From Neptuniibacter halophilus (GTDB taxonomy: Bacteria > Pseudomonadota > Gammaproteobacteria > Pseudomonadales > Balneatricaceae), in the NCBI RefSeq assembly GCF_030295765.1, contig NZ_AP027292.1, positions 3,224,001-3,288,000 on the forward strand: DNA of 64,000 nt, given 5' to 3'. The position numbers and the translations under genes are program-made. Shown here one piece after another: positions 34,922 through 44,727 of this stretch. The stretch's first letter is position 1. Every line of letters starts with the position of its first letter. The notes below the pieces were generated by a model. That model was not told where the DNA came from, did no database searches, and worked only from the letters and a program-made list of their open reading frames with translations.

Positions 34922-35638
34922 TCAGACTTCAGCGTTGTGGTAGATGTTCTGCACATCTTCCAGATCGTTCAGCATATCGATGAACTTTTCGAACATCGGC
35001 ATATCGTCTTCGCTGACCGGAGAGGTGGTCTGCGGTACGAACTGAATCTCATCCACGTCCAGATCCAGACCTTCGATGCTGTCCTGCAGGGCTTTTTTCG
35101 CTTTGAAGTAGTCGGTGTGAGGCGCGAATACGGTGATCTTGCCATCTTCACATTCGATATCGCTGACATCCACATCTTCCATCATCAGCGCTTCCAGCAC
35201 GGCTTCTTCATCGTCACCGTCAAATACGAAGATCGCGCTGTGGTCGAACAGGTGGCTTACGCTGCCCTGAGAACCGATTTTACATTTGGTTTTGTTGAAG
35301 CAGTTACGCACATCACCAAAGGTACGGTTCGGGTTGTCGGTCAGACATTCCACAATCACCATGCAGCCGCCGGGGCCAAAACCTTCATAACGGGCCGGGG
35401 AGAAGTCTTCACCGCCGCCGCCTTTTGCCTTATCCAGTGCTTTATCAATAACGTGCGCCGGTACCTGGGCTTTCTTGGCACGTTCGATCAGGCTTGCCAG
35501 TGCCAGGTTACCTGAGGGATCTCCCCCGCCGGCTTTGGCACATACATAGATTTCGCGGCTGAATTTACTGTAAACCTTGGCCTTGGCGTCAGACGTTTTC
35601 GCCATAGACTCTTTACGGTTCTGATAAGCACGACCCAT
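34922..35638 (-). CDS. YebC/PmpR-family protein, YeeN subtype
   Basis: 238 residues. The family binds nucleic acid and acts in transcription or in rescue of ribosomes stalled on proline stretches. Recognised features are the N-terminus [70 protein letters not shown] and [15 protein letters not shown], with the normal length. The N-terminus and the [13 protein letters not shown] pattern fit the YeeN branch better than housekeeping YebC. It is a single gene between terminators. Confidence 0.85.
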   Translation of the reverse strand: MGRAYQNRKESMAKTSDAKAKVYSKFSREIYVCAKAGGGDPSGNLALASLIERAKKAQVPAHVIDKALDKAKGGGGEDFSPARYEGFGPGGCMVIVECLTDNPNRTFGDVRNCFNKTKCKIGSQGSVSHLFDHSAIFVFDGDDEEAVLEALMMEDVDVSDIECEDGKITVFAPHTDYFKAKKALQDSIEGLDLDVDEIQFVPQTTSPVSEDDMPMFEKFIDMLNDLEDVQNIYHNAEV

Positions 35639-35754
35639 TCTGCTCTTCCATACACTGATAATTTTAGGGTGAAAATTCTACCGTTAAGTGGCCCGAGTTT
35701 AAACCTCAAGCGCTATTCAAATGCCGCAGCGCTCGGGAGGCTTAAGCGCAGGCC

Positions 35755-35782
35755 AAAAAAAGCCCTCCGACAGAGGGAGGGC
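35755..35782 (-). terminator. Terminator of the acyl-CoA dehydrogenase unit
   Basis: GCCCTCC (35762-35768) and GGAGGGC (35776-35782) form the stem; on the minus strand seven T follow it. It is located 80 bp downstream of the acyl-CoA dehydrogenase stop. Confidence 0.8.
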
Positions 35783-35861
35783 AAACGGCATCTTGCTTTA
35801 TACGACGAGCAAGAAATCAACGGGGAATCCTTTCCCCGGGATGTGAAAAAGCCGGTTACAA

Positions 35862-37634
35862 TCAGAGCTGATCAATATCCAGCGCAAAGGTGTGGCGCAA
35901 ACCGCTCAGCAGCGTTTCTGCATGACCACCTACACGAGGCAGGTAGTAATCGGCGTAGAACGCAGCGGTTGAGATTTTGGCGCTAAGAAACGCCGGACCA
36001 AAGTCGTTCTCGCTGCTGTTTAGCTGGTGGGCGAGCAGGGCGCTTTTTGCCAGCAGCCAGCCACCGCAGAGATAGCCCTGCATCATCAGGTTATCGACGC
36101 TGACATTACCCATCAGTTGCTTATCGCTTGCGGCACTGTCCAGTATCCAGCGGGTGGCTTGCTGTGCCTGCCCGAGTGCTTTGTTCAACTGTGTAGCAAG
36201 GGTGCTGAGGGTCGGGTTGCCGGCTGCGCTGAGTTTCTCAACAGTGGCCTGAATTTCGGTTTCCAGTTGCTGCACCGCGGCACCTTTATCAAAGACCGTT
36301 TTCCGACCGATCAGATCGAGTGCCTGAATGCCGGTGGTGCCTTCATAGATCGGCAGAATGCGGGCGTCGCGGTAGTGCTGTGCTGCGCCGGTCTCTTCGA
36401 TAAAGCCCATGCCGCCATGAACCTGAACATTCAGCGAGGTGAGTTCCTGCGCCAGTTCGGTCATCCAGCCTTTAACAATCGGGGTAAACAGTTCAACCCG
36501 GCTCTGGCTTGCAGTATCGCCGTGATGCGCACGGTCAATGTCGGCTGCAGCGGTGAGAGCCAGTGCCCGCATCGCCTCATTACCGGCTTTCATGGCCATC
36601 AGCATCCGGCGCACATCCGGGTGGTTGATGATGGCGATTTTGTTGCCATCACGGTCGCTGCCCTGAAAACGTTCCTGACTGTACAAACGGGCCTGCTGGT
36701 AGGCGCGTTCAGAGATGGAAAGCCCCTGCAGGCCGACTGACTGACGGGCATGGTTCATCATGGTGAACATGTAGCTCAGGCCTTTGTTGGCTTCGCCTAC
36801 CAGATAGCCGGTGGCACCGCCGTTATCGCCAAAGCTCATAACGCAGGTCGGGCTGCCGTGAATACCGAGTTTATGTTCCAGTGATATGCACTTCACATCA
36901 TTTAGCCCGGCGGGCTCTCCCTGCTCATCCAGCAGGAATTTAGGCACGATAAAAAGGGAGATCCCTTTAACCCCGGCCGGTGCATCCGGCAGGCGTGCCA
37001 GCACCAGATGAACGATATTGGAAGCCATCTGATGATCACCCCAGGTGATAAAGATCTTCTGACCGCTGATCTTGTAGTGATCGCCTTCTGGCACGGCCTT
37101 AGCGGCGACGGCGGCCAGATCGGAACCTGCATTGGGTTCGGTCAGGTTCATGGTGCCGGTCCATTCACCGCTGATCAGGTTGGGCAGATATTGCTGCTGC
37201 AGGTTTTCATCGCCGTGCGCAATCAGCGCTTCTACGGCGCCCTGACTGAGCATCGGGCAGAGCGCAAACGACATATTCGCACTGTGCCAGAGTTCGTTTA
37301 CCGCCGTGCCGAGTACGTTGGGCAGGGCTTGTCCGCCAAATGCTTCGGGGCCGGTCAGTGTGGCCCAGCCGTTCTCTACGTACTGCTGATAGGCATCGGC
37401 AAAGCCGGGGCTCTCTTCAACTTTATCGTCGCTCAGAGCGGGCGGGTTCTGATCGCCGGCCAGATTCAGCGGGGCGAGCACATCCGCCGCCAGTTTACCG
37501 GCCTCTTCAATCACAACACCGGCCAGTTCACTGTTAACCTCGTCGAGGTTCAGGTCGGCACATAGCTGATCGAGACCGATCAGTTGCTGCAGTACAAAGT
37601 TAGAATCCTGTAGTGGTGGCGTGTAGGTGCTCAT
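35862..37634 (-). CDS. Acyl-CoA dehydrogenase (590-residue, DmdC-like type)
   Basis: 590 residues from ATG 37634 (AGAGAAG upstream; MSTYTPPLQDSNFVLQQL is the usual start of this type). It is an FAD enzyme that introduces a double bond in acyl-CoA and passes electrons to ETF. Visible features are TMNLTEPNAGSDLAAV, the KIFITWGDHQ segment, HKLGIHGSPTCVMSFG, LQGLSISERAYQQARLYSQE and ILPIYEGTTGIQALDLIGRK, with the extended C-terminal domain of the long family that includes DmdC (methylmercaptopropionyl-CoA dehydrogenase). etfA and etfB lie just upstream. The substrate is not determined by sequence. Confidence 0.9.
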   Translation of the reverse strand: MSTYTPPLQDSNFVLQQLIGLDQLCADLNLDEVNSELAGVVIEEAGKLAADVLAPLNLAGDQNPPALSDDKVEESPGFADAYQQYVENGWATLTGPEAFGGQALPNVLGTAVNELWHSANMSFALCPMLSQGAVEALIAHGDENLQQQYLPNLISGEWTGTMNLTEPNAGSDLAAVAAKAVPEGDHYKISGQKIFITWGDHQMASNIVHLVLARLPDAPAGVKGISLFIVPKFLLDEQGEPAGLNDVKCISLEHKLGIHGSPTCVMSFGDNGGATGYLVGEANKGLSYMFTMMNHARQSVGLQGLSISERAYQQARLYSQERFQGSDRDGNKIAIINHPDVRRMLMAMKAGNEAMRALALTAAADIDRAHHGDTASQSRVELFTPIVKGWMTELAQELTSLNVQVHGGMGFIEETGAAQHYRDARILPIYEGTTGIQALDLIGRKTVFDKGAAVQQLETEIQATVEKLSAAGNPTLSTLATQLNKALGQAQQATRWILDSAASDKQLMGNVSVDNLMMQGYLCGGWLLAKSALLAHQLNSSENDFGPAFLSAKISTAAFYADYYLPRVGGHAETLLSGLRHTFALDIDQL

Positions 37635-37770
37635 ATTCTTCTCTCTTAAAAGAGGAGCGCGGGCATTATTCCCCTGGCCGTTGCTCCGTAACGGGTTAAA
37701 GCGGCTAAAAAGGACGAAGCGAGTCACAGCAGCGCGATCCCGCCTCGCCAAAGCGCTATAAGTCGTAAAG

Positions 37771-38703
37771 CTATAGTTTCTGTTGCAGCTCCGGTATCAG
37801 TTCAAACAGGTCGCCGACCAGACCGTAGTCCGCCACGGAAAAGATCGGGGCTTCCTCATCTTTGTTGATCGCGACGATCACCCCGGAGTCTTTCATGCCC
37901 GCCAGATGCTGGATGGCGCCGGAGATACCTACCGCAATATAGAGCTCAGGGGCGACGATCTTGCCGGTCTGGCCCACCTGCATGTCATTGGGTGCAAAGC
38001 CTGCGTCTACGGCAGCACGGGATGCGCCCACGGCCGCGCCGAGCTTGTCGGCTACCTGCTCCAGCAAGCGGAAGTTTTCACCGTTACCCATGCCCCGCCC
38101 GCCGGAGATTACTACCGGAGCAGAGGTCAGTTCCGGGCGTTCGGATTCAACCAGCTCGCAGCGCACATACTCGGAGAGCCGGGCATCATGGAACGCATGA
38201 AGTTCATGGATGGGGGCGGGGCTATCAGCAGAGGCCTCTGCTTCAGTAAAGGCACTGCTGCGTACCGTAATCACTTTGATCGGATCCAGCGACTGCACCG
38301 TGGCGATCGCATTACCGGCATAGATAGGCCGCTGAAAAGTATCAGCGGATTCTACGGCAGTGATATCGGAGATCTGAGCCACATTCAGCCGGGCCGCGAC
38401 CCGGGGCAGAATATCTTTACCGCTGCTGCTGGCAGGGGCAACGATATGGCTGTAGCCCGGCGCCAGTTCCAGAATCAGTTGCGCCATATTTTCTGCAAGA
38501 TGGTGCTCATAGGTGGTGGCATCGGCCAGCAGAACTTTGGCAACACCTTCTATTTCGGCGGCCCGGGTAGCAATCACCTTACAGTTACAACCGGCCAGCA
38601 GCAGGTGCAGCTCTTCGCCCATCTGGCTGGCAGCGGTAACGGTGTTGAGGGTTGCAGTTTTGAGGCTGCGGTTATCATGTTCAGCAATAATCAGAATAGC
38701 CAT
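37771..38703 (-). CDS. etfA: Electron transfer flavoprotein alpha subunit
   Basis: 310 residues. EtfA holds most of the FAD site of the ETF heterodimer, which accepts electrons from acyl-CoA dehydrogenases. The signature [20 protein letters not shown] and following NKDEEAPIF are present, along with [19 protein letters not shown] and [20 protein letters not shown]. The length is normal. It starts 8 bp after etfB and lies upstream of the dehydrogenase, so the three are likely one unit. Confidence 0.95.
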   Translation of the reverse strand: MAILIIAEHDNRSLKTATLNTVTAASQMGEELHLLLAGCNCKVIATRAAEIEGVAKVLLADATTYEHHLAENMAQLILELAPGYSHIVAPASSSGKDILPRVAARLNVAQISDITAVESADTFQRPIYAGNAIATVQSLDPIKVITVRSSAFTEAEASADSPAPIHELHAFHDARLSEYVRCELVESERPELTSAPVVISGGRGMGNGENFRLLEQVADKLGAAVGASRAAVDAGFAPNDMQVGQTGKIVAPELYIAVGISGAIQHLAGMKDSGVIVAINKDEEAPIFSVADYGLVGDLFELIPELQQKL

Positions 38704-38711
38704 GCAGCCCC

Positions 38712-39461
38712 CTAAATCACTTTGGCTTCGGTTCTCAGCTTGTCGATCAACTGATCGACGCTGCTGACGGTGATGCCCGCCTGCCGGCTGGCCGGTGCGG
38801 TTACTTTTAATAACCGGGTATGGGATTTCAGGGTGATGCCGAGCTGTTCCGGTGTGGTGACACTGAGCGGCTTTTTCTTTGCCTTCATGATATTTGGCAG
38901 GGAGGCATAGCGTGGTTCATTCAGGCGAAGATCGGTCGTGACGATGGCTGGCATGCGCAGCTCAATCGTCTGTAAACCCCCGTCTACCTCGCGGATGACC
39001 TCAATCCGGTTATCACTGACTTTCAGATCGGAGGCAAAGGTGCCCTGAGGCATATCCAGCAACGCCGCCAGCATCTGACCGGTCTGGTTGTTGTCGGAAT
39101 CGATCGCCTGTTTTCCACTGATGATCAGATCCGGTTGTTCCTGCCGGATCACTTCCGCCAGCAGTTTGGCAACAGAGAGTGAGTCGAGTGACGCATCGGT
39201 CTCAATCTGAATACCGCGATCAGCGCCCAGCGCGAGGGCGGTACGAATCTGTTCCTGACAGGCTTTGGGCCCGACAGAGACAACGATTATCTCGCTGGCA
39301 ATTCCTTTCTCTTTCAGTCGCACGGCCTCTTCAACGGCGATTTCGCAAAAGGGATTGATCGCCATCTTGGTGTTGCTCAGATCGACATCCGTTTGATCCG
39401 CCTTTACCCGCACTTTGGCGTTGTAATCGATAACACGCTTTACGGTGACTATTATTTTCAT
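38712..39461 (-). CDS. etfB: Electron transfer flavoprotein beta subunit
   Basis: 249 residues, start MKIIVTVKRVIDYNAKVRVK. EtfB forms the AMP-binding half of ETF. The characteristic segments are NPFCEIAVEEAVRLKEKG, GKQAIDSDNNQTGQMLAALL and the recognition loop LNEPRYASLPNIMKAKKKP that docks with dehydrogenases. It lies 76 bp downstream of the acyl-CoA ligase and 8 bp before etfA. Confidence 0.95.
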   Translation of the reverse strand: MKIIVTVKRVIDYNAKVRVKADQTDVDLSNTKMAINPFCEIAVEEAVRLKEKGIASEIIVVSVGPKACQEQIRTALALGADRGIQIETDASLDSLSVAKLLAEVIRQEQPDLIISGKQAIDSDNNQTGQMLAALLDMPQGTFASDLKVSDNRIEVIREVDGGLQTIELRMPAIVTTDLRLNEPRYASLPNIMKAKKKPLSVTTPEQLGITLKSHTRLLKVTAPASRQAGITVSSVDQLIDKLRTEAKVI

Positions 39462-39537
39462 CCGGGTACCTCGCAGATCCCCGCAGGCCGGAGCAGGCCG
39501 GCCGCAGGGAGCGTTGAACGCTGTCAGTTATTGAAGA

Positions 39538-41217
39538 TCAGTTTTCCTCAGGGGCTTCGCCGTTGGCGCGATCCCGCAGCAGGAACTTCTGGATCTTTCC
39601 GGTCGAGGTTTTAGGCAGCGGGCCGAAAACAATGTCTTTTGGCGCCTTGAAGTGCGCCATGTGTTCGCGGCAGAAATCGATAATCTCTTTCTCGGTAATA
39701 TCCCGGTCGGCGCTGTCTTTCAGGGAAACAAAGGCGCAGGGGGTTTCACCCCATTTTTCGTGATTTTTGGCAACCACGGCGGCTTCCTGAATCAGCGGGT
39801 GACGGTAGAGCACATCTTCCACCTCAATGGAGGAGATATTTTCGCCACCGGAGATGATGATATCTTTGGAGCGGTCTTTGATCTCGATGTAGCCATCTTC
39901 ATGCCACACCGCCAGATCACCGGAGTGAAACCAGCCACCGTCAAAGGCTTTGGCGGTGGTGGATGGGTTTTTCAGATAACCCTTCATCACCAGATTGCCC
40001 TGCATAAAGATCTCACCCATGGTGGTGCCATCTTTAGGTACCGGTTTCATGGTGACCGGATCGGCGACCATCAGGCCGTCCAGCATCGGTGCACGCACCC
40101 CCTGACGGGATTTAAGGCGGGCTTTGTCATCCAGAGACCGGTCATCCCACTCTTCATGCCAGGCGCAAACTACGGAAGGGCCGTAGGTTTCAGTCAGGCC
40201 GTAAACGTGGGTTACGCTGAAGCCGAGAGATTCCATACCGGCGATGACTGCGGCCGGTGGTGCTGCGCCGGCGGTCATCACTTTAACCTTATGCTCGATA
40301 CCGGCTTTGAGTGCATCATCAGCAGAGTTGAGCATGTTCAGAACGATCGGCGCACCACAGAAATAGCCCACTTGCTCGTTTTTGATAGCATTGAAAATAT
40401 CATCGGCACGGACATGGCGCAGACAAACGCTGACCCCGGCCATCGCTGCGATGGTCCATGGGAAACACCAGCCGTTACAGTGGAACATCGGCAGGGTCCA
40501 GAGGTAGACCGGATGCTGTTCCATACCCCAGGAGATCGCATTGCTGACCGCGTTCAGGTAAGCGCCACGGTGGTGATAAACCACCCCTTTAGGGTCACCG
40601 GTGGTACCGGAGGTGTAATTCAGGGTGATCGCGTTCCACTCATCCTGAACCCGGTAAGGGGTGAAATCGGCATCGCCCTGTTCAAGGAACTGATCGTAGG
40701 TCATCTCGCCGATGAACTCGCCTTCGGTCCAGTAGGGATCATCAATATCGATCACCAGCGGTTTCTGCTCCAGCAGCTCCAGTGCGGCTTTAACTACCGT
40801 GCTGAATTCGCGATCGGTAATCAGTACCCGGGTTTCGGCATGGCGGAGAATAAAGGCGACCGCTTCAGCGTCGAGTCGGATATTGATTGAATTCAGTACC
40901 GCGCCACACATAGGCACGGCAAAGTGAACTTCAAAGTGTTCCGCCAGATTCGGCGCCATGATAGAGACTGCATCACCCGGCATTACCCCTTGCTTCTGCA
41001 GTGCGCTGGCAAGCTGTTTGCAACGGTTGTTGGTTTCCGCCCATGTGCGGCGGATCTCACCGTGAACGGTGGCGGTGCGGTTCGGGTAGACGCTGGCGGC
41101 GCGTTCCAGGTAGGTCAGCGGGGTCAGGGCTGAATAGTTCGCCTGATTCTGGTCAAGATCCTTTTCAAACGCTGAATCGGGATTCATGGTCATGCCACTT
41201 ACTAAAGAGTCGTTCAC
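39538..41217 (-). CDS. AMP-forming acyl-CoA synthetase (DmdB-like)
   Basis: 559 residues from GTG 41217 with GAGGA upstream. Motifs of the adenylating superfamily are clear: LNYTSGTTGDPKGVVYHHRG, YGLTETYGPS, WFHSGDLAVWHEDGYIEIKD and the lysine region KTSTGKIQKFLLR. It would activate a carboxylic acid to its CoA thioester. The N-terminus LTPLTYLERAASVYPNRTA is shared by medium-chain and methylmercaptopropionate CoA ligases (DmdB). It heads the minus-strand group ligase, etfB, etfA, dehydrogenase, consistent with one beta-oxidation or DMSP-related pathway. The actual substrate is unknown. Confidence 0.85.
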   Translation of the reverse strand: MNDSLVSGMTMNPDSAFEKDLDQNQANYSALTPLTYLERAASVYPNRTATVHGEIRRTWAETNNRCKQLASALQKQGVMPGDAVSIMAPNLAEHFEVHFAVPMCGAVLNSINIRLDAEAVAFILRHAETRVLITDREFSTVVKAALELLEQKPLVIDIDDPYWTEGEFIGEMTYDQFLEQGDADFTPYRVQDEWNAITLNYTSGTTGDPKGVVYHHRGAYLNAVSNAISWGMEQHPVYLWTLPMFHCNGWCFPWTIAAMAGVSVCLRHVRADDIFNAIKNEQVGYFCGAPIVLNMLNSADDALKAGIEHKVKVMTAGAAPPAAVIAGMESLGFSVTHVYGLTETYGPSVVCAWHEEWDDRSLDDKARLKSRQGVRAPMLDGLMVADPVTMKPVPKDGTTMGEIFMQGNLVMKGYLKNPSTTAKAFDGGWFHSGDLAVWHEDGYIEIKDRSKDIIISGGENISSIEVEDVLYRHPLIQEAAVVAKNHEKWGETPCAFVSLKDSADRDITEKEIIDFCREHMAHFKAPKDIVFGPLPKTSTGKIQKFLLRDRANGEAPEEN

Positions 41218-41832
41218 ACTGATTTCCTCATCGCTTCCCCCTTTGGGCTGTTACCCAGCCTGGGGCGTTGTTATTACCTGTCGCCGGGGCCACAGGTGCT
41301 CCACTCATTGTTGTGCTGAAATCGGTAACAATTCTGACCGGCATCCTGCCGTTGTGGGCGTTAAGCCAGGAGATCCACCCCGCAATCTGGCACAATGACA
41401 AGGTGGATCCCCCGGAACCCGCTGTCTGATTCAGTGCTGCTGGCATGACCTTCTGCGGTCCACACTGCACCACAGGCTGAATCAGAAAAAGCTGAGGAAT
41501 GGTGCAACAACCCGGGCTGCGACAGCGCAAATGGATGAACAATTGCGGGCAGGGCTGTTTCTATTCCTGTTACAGCGTGGCAGCCGGGCTGACGATCTCG
41601 GATCGTGCACCCGCTGAGTCGCTTTGAATTGTTATTTTGTTGGGCCTTACCCTAGGCAGAAACCTTTGCGTAACTGTTTGCCGAATCTAACCAAATGTAA
41701 CAACCGGCTAGCGGGGGCTTCACTTTGTGATACATTTGAGCGAATACGCAGCGGATTCGGTCATATCGCCAGGCACCGGCCAGTGCTTTTCCGCCTGCCA
41801 ATAAAGATAAAAATTATAAAAAAAGTAACCGG
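41218..41832. other. Non-coding gap between the acyl-CoA ligase and the sensor kinase
   Basis: About 615 bp separating divergent units. I see no credible gene. It must hold promoters for both directions, but no strong consensus stands out. It carries TAACCAAATGTAACAA at 41688-41703, which recurs upstream of a permease. Confidence 0.6.
41688..41703 (+). promoter_or_regulatory. TAAC-type direct repeat, copy 1 of a shared 16-bp site
   Basis: TAACCAAATGTAACAA contains TAAC twice with a 10-bp period, the spacing used by OmpR-type regulators. A further TAAC is at 41671-41674. It lies 130 bp before the sensor-kinase start. The same 16 bp occur at 48757-48772. Function is inferred. Confidence 0.35.
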
Positions 41833-44727
41833 ATGCGCCGTCAATCTTCGATCACCCTCCGTCTCTTTGTTGTATTGCTGGCACTGATCAGCAGTATCTT
41901 CGGTGCTATCTACTGGTTCAGCGTTCCCCTGATCAAAGACAACGTTTTCAAGCTGGAACTTAACGCTAACCGGCAGATGCTGAATGTTGTGTATGATCTG
42001 GCTAACCGCATGTATGCCAGCACTGAAAACTATGTTGACCGTACCCTGCAGACCCATGAACAGCGCCTGCAGTCGGTGCTGGATCTGGCGCAGCAATATA
42101 TTGCCCTGAGCCTGCGTGACGGAAGGGCTGCGGGGCTGCCGGACGAACAGATCTGGGAGAAAATATTCGACGATCTGCGCCAGTTCGAGTTTGGTAACGG
42201 CAATTACATCTGGGTGGCCAGTTACGATGCCAAGCTGCTGTCCCATCCTGACCCTGATCTGCTGCACAGTGATATGGCGGATATTCGCGATGAAAAGGGT
42301 AATCTGATCATCCCCGGCCTGCTGGAACTGGCAAAAAGGGACGGCGAAGGGTTCTATAAATATCGCTGGAACCGCCTCCAGCAGCAGACCATTCTTGATA
42401 AATATTCCTACGTGCGGAACTACCCCGAATGGCGTTTTGTGATGGGGGCCGGCGTCTATCTGGATGATGTTGAAGCGGAGGTTGCCGCGCGTAAGCAGCA
42501 GGCGATTCTGGAGATCAATCAGGCGCTCAAGGATATCAAGATTGCCCGCAGCGGCTATCTGTTTGTGTTTGATTCTGACGGCAATATGCTGTTCCACCCT
42601 AATCCGAATATTCACGGTATTAACTTCAAAACCCAGCGTAATCCGGTTACCGGGCGGCCGATCTATCAGGACCTGATTGATGTGGCGGATACCGGAGCCG
42701 AGCTTTATTACAAGTGGGACCGGCCGGATGATCAGGGCAATTACATCTATGAGAAACTCTCGCTGGTCAGGCATCTGTCCGGCTTTGACTGGTATATCAG
42801 TTCTTCGGTCTATCTGGATGACCTGCAGAGCAGTTCGGTGCAGTTGAGCCAGCGGATTCTGGCGATGGGCTTTTTCGCCTTGCTGGCGGCGGTGGTCGCG
42901 GCATTTCTGTTTGCGGAGTGGCTCACGGCACCGATCAAACGGTTGTCCCTGACTGCGTATAAGATCAGCCGGGGCGATCTGTCGGCAAAAACAGCGATTC
43001 AGCGTGATGATGAACTGGGTGTACTGGCTGAATCGTTTGATTTTATGGTCGACCGGCTGCGCGACAATATCCAGACCCTGAACAGCCGGGTGCAGTCCCG
43101 GACCCATGAGTTGTCCGAGTCGAACAGTCAGTTGCAGGAGGCGGTGGACTCACTGCAACTGGCGCAGGATGAGTTGCGTGCGGTAGAAACCCGGCAGCGG
43201 CTGATTCTGGATGCGCTGCCTGCGCAGGTGGCGTATCTCGATACAGAGCAACGCTATATCTTTGCTAACCGCCCCTACCGCGAGATGTTTGGTCAGACTA
43301 AGAGCGGCATCGTTGGCAAAACTTTCAGCGCAGTAGTGGGTGAGAAAATGAGTGCCGACCTGCAGCCCTATCTGCAGAAGGCGATGCAGGGCGAGAGCCC
43401 GGTGTATGAGTATCGCCTGAACCATCAGGGTGAGGAGATGATTACCCGGCGAACTGTGCTGCCATTTTATAATCTGCGCAGCGAAGTCGAGGGGATGCTC
43501 AGCCTCTCCATCGATATTACTCACGAACGCTTAGCGGAGAAGCGGATGGCTGAGGCCAGTAAGATGAAAGCGGTCGGGCAGATGTCCGGTGGCCTGGCCC
43601 ATGACTTTAATAATCTGCTGACCATTATTCTCGGTAACCTTCTGGAGCTGCAGCAGAACCGCGAACTGGGTGAAGAGGTACAGCAGAATCTGGTTCCTGC
43701 GATCCGTGCAACCCGGCGTGGGGCGGATATGACTAAACGCCTGCTGGCTTTCTCCCGGCGCCAGCCACTGCAGCCCGGTCGTGTTCAACCAGAGCAACTG
43801 ATCAGTGAACTGGTCGATCTGCTGGCTGCTCCCTTGCCGGATAATATCCGGCTGAAAACTGAGATCAGGCCGAATACACCGGATCTGTTCGCCGATCCGG
43901 CACAGATGGAGGATGCACTGGTTAACCTCAGCCTTAATGCGGCGGATGCGATGCCCCGTGGCGGGGAGTTGCTGCTTCAGGTCAGTGGTTTTGACTGCCG
44001 GCGAGCGGAAGATCACAGCGCTTTCTGGGGAGATGAGGTCAAACCGGGGCACTACGTACTGATCACTATGCTCGACAGCGGTGAGGGTTTCAGCCCCGAA
44101 GCACTGGAAAAAGCCTGTGAGCCTTTCTTTACCACCAAAGCAACTGGTGCTGGTTCAGGCCTCGGGCTGAGTATGGTTTACGGCTTTGTCAGCCAGTCGC
44201 ACGGGTATCTGCGCATTGGTAACCGCGATCAGTTGGAAAGCGGCGTGCAGGGGGCGCGGATCGATATCCTGCTGCCCGCGGTCGATGTCACGGATGAGCG
44301 CAAACCGGTGAGCTTACCGGCACCGGAGCAGACCCTGTCGAAACGACCGGAGAGCGCGCTGGTACTGCTGGTGGAAGACAATGAGGATGTGCGCAAACTG
44401 GTACGCCGGCAGATAATGGCTCAGGGCTTTGCGGTGATTGAGGCCGCCAGTGGTGACGAGGCGCTGGCGCTGCTCACCGGGCTGGAGCAACTGGCGGGGG
44501 TGGTATCTGATGTCATCATGCCGGGCAGTGCGACCGGCCACGATGTGGTGGGGGCGGTTAAACTGCTTTACCCCGACGCGTTTGCCATTATTATGACCGG
44601 CTACAGCGAGACACCCCCCGAGACCGAATTTGGCTATATCCTGCTGCAAAAGCCATTTGATAGCGCCGCGCTGGAACGCGCAATCGCCTCTCAAATGGCT
44701 GCGATGAGTGATGAGGGAAACAGATGA
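41833..44727 (+). CDS. Hybrid sensor histidine kinase (double Cache, HAMP, PAS, HisKA, HATPase, receiver)
   Basis: 964 residues. A membrane helix at about 10-30 is followed by a periplasmic region of two related Cache modules (GNYIWVASYDAKLLSHPDPD and SGYLFVFDSDGNMLFHPNPN), then a helix at about 343-365 and HAMP to about 415. PAS spans about 455-560, and the phospho-acceptor is H590 in GGLAHDFNNLL. The ATPase domain has NLSLNAADAM and GAGSGLGLSMVYGF. A C-terminal receiver has LLVEDNEDVRKLV and D893 in SDVIMPG. It senses a small extracellular ligand and signals to the adjacent regulator, whose start overlaps its stop (ATGA). Confidence 0.9.
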   Translation: MRRQSSITLRLFVVLLALISSIFGAIYWFSVPLIKDNVFKLELNANRQMLNVVYDLANRMYASTENYVDRTLQTHEQRLQSVLDLAQQYIALSLRDGRAAGLPDEQIWEKIFDDLRQFEFGNGNYIWVASYDAKLLSHPDPDLLHSDMADIRDEKGNLIIPGLLELAKRDGEGFYKYRWNRLQQQTILDKYSYVRNYPEWRFVMGAGVYLDDVEAEVAARKQQAILEINQALKDIKIARSGYLFVFDSDGNMLFHPNPNIHGINFKTQRNPVTGRPIYQDLIDVADTGAELYYKWDRPDDQGNYIYEKLSLVRHLSGFDWYISSSVYLDDLQSSSVQLSQRILAMGFFALLAAVVAAFLFAEWLTAPIKRLSLTAYKISRGDLSAKTAIQRDDELGVLAESFDFMVDRLRDNIQTLNSRVQSRTHELSESNSQLQEAVDSLQLAQDELRAVETRQRLILDALPAQVAYLDTEQRYIFANRPYREMFGQTKSGIVGKTFSAVVGEKMSADLQPYLQKAMQGESPVYEYRLNHQGEEMITRRTVLPFYNLRSEVEGMLSLSIDITHERLAEKRMAEASKMKAVGQMSGGLAHDFNNLLTIILGNLLELQQNRELGEEVQQNLVPAIRATRRGADMTKRLLAFSRRQPLQPGRVQPEQLISELVDLLAAPLPDNIRLKTEIRPNTPDLFADPAQMEDALVNLSLNAADAMPRGGELLLQVSGFDCRRAEDHSAFWGDEVKPGHYVLITMLDSGEGFSPEALEKACEPFFTTKATGAGSGLGLSMVYGFVSQSHGYLRIGNRDQLESGVQGARIDILLPAVDVTDERKPVSLPAPEQTLSKRPESALVLLVEDNEDVRKLVRRQIMAQGFAVIEAASGDEALALLTGLEQLAGVVSDVIMPGSATGHDVVGAVKLLYPDAFAIIMTGYSETPPETEFGYILLQKPFDSAALERAIASQMAAMSDEGNR

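Noticed and set aside
39652..40890. 412-residue frame opposite the acyl-CoA ligase
   Set aside because: It is an antisense shadow; the ligase motifs are complete on the minus strand.
41761..43107. 448-residue frame opposite the sensor kinase
   Set aside because: It is an antisense shadow; Cache, HAMP and kinase motifs are in the plus frame.
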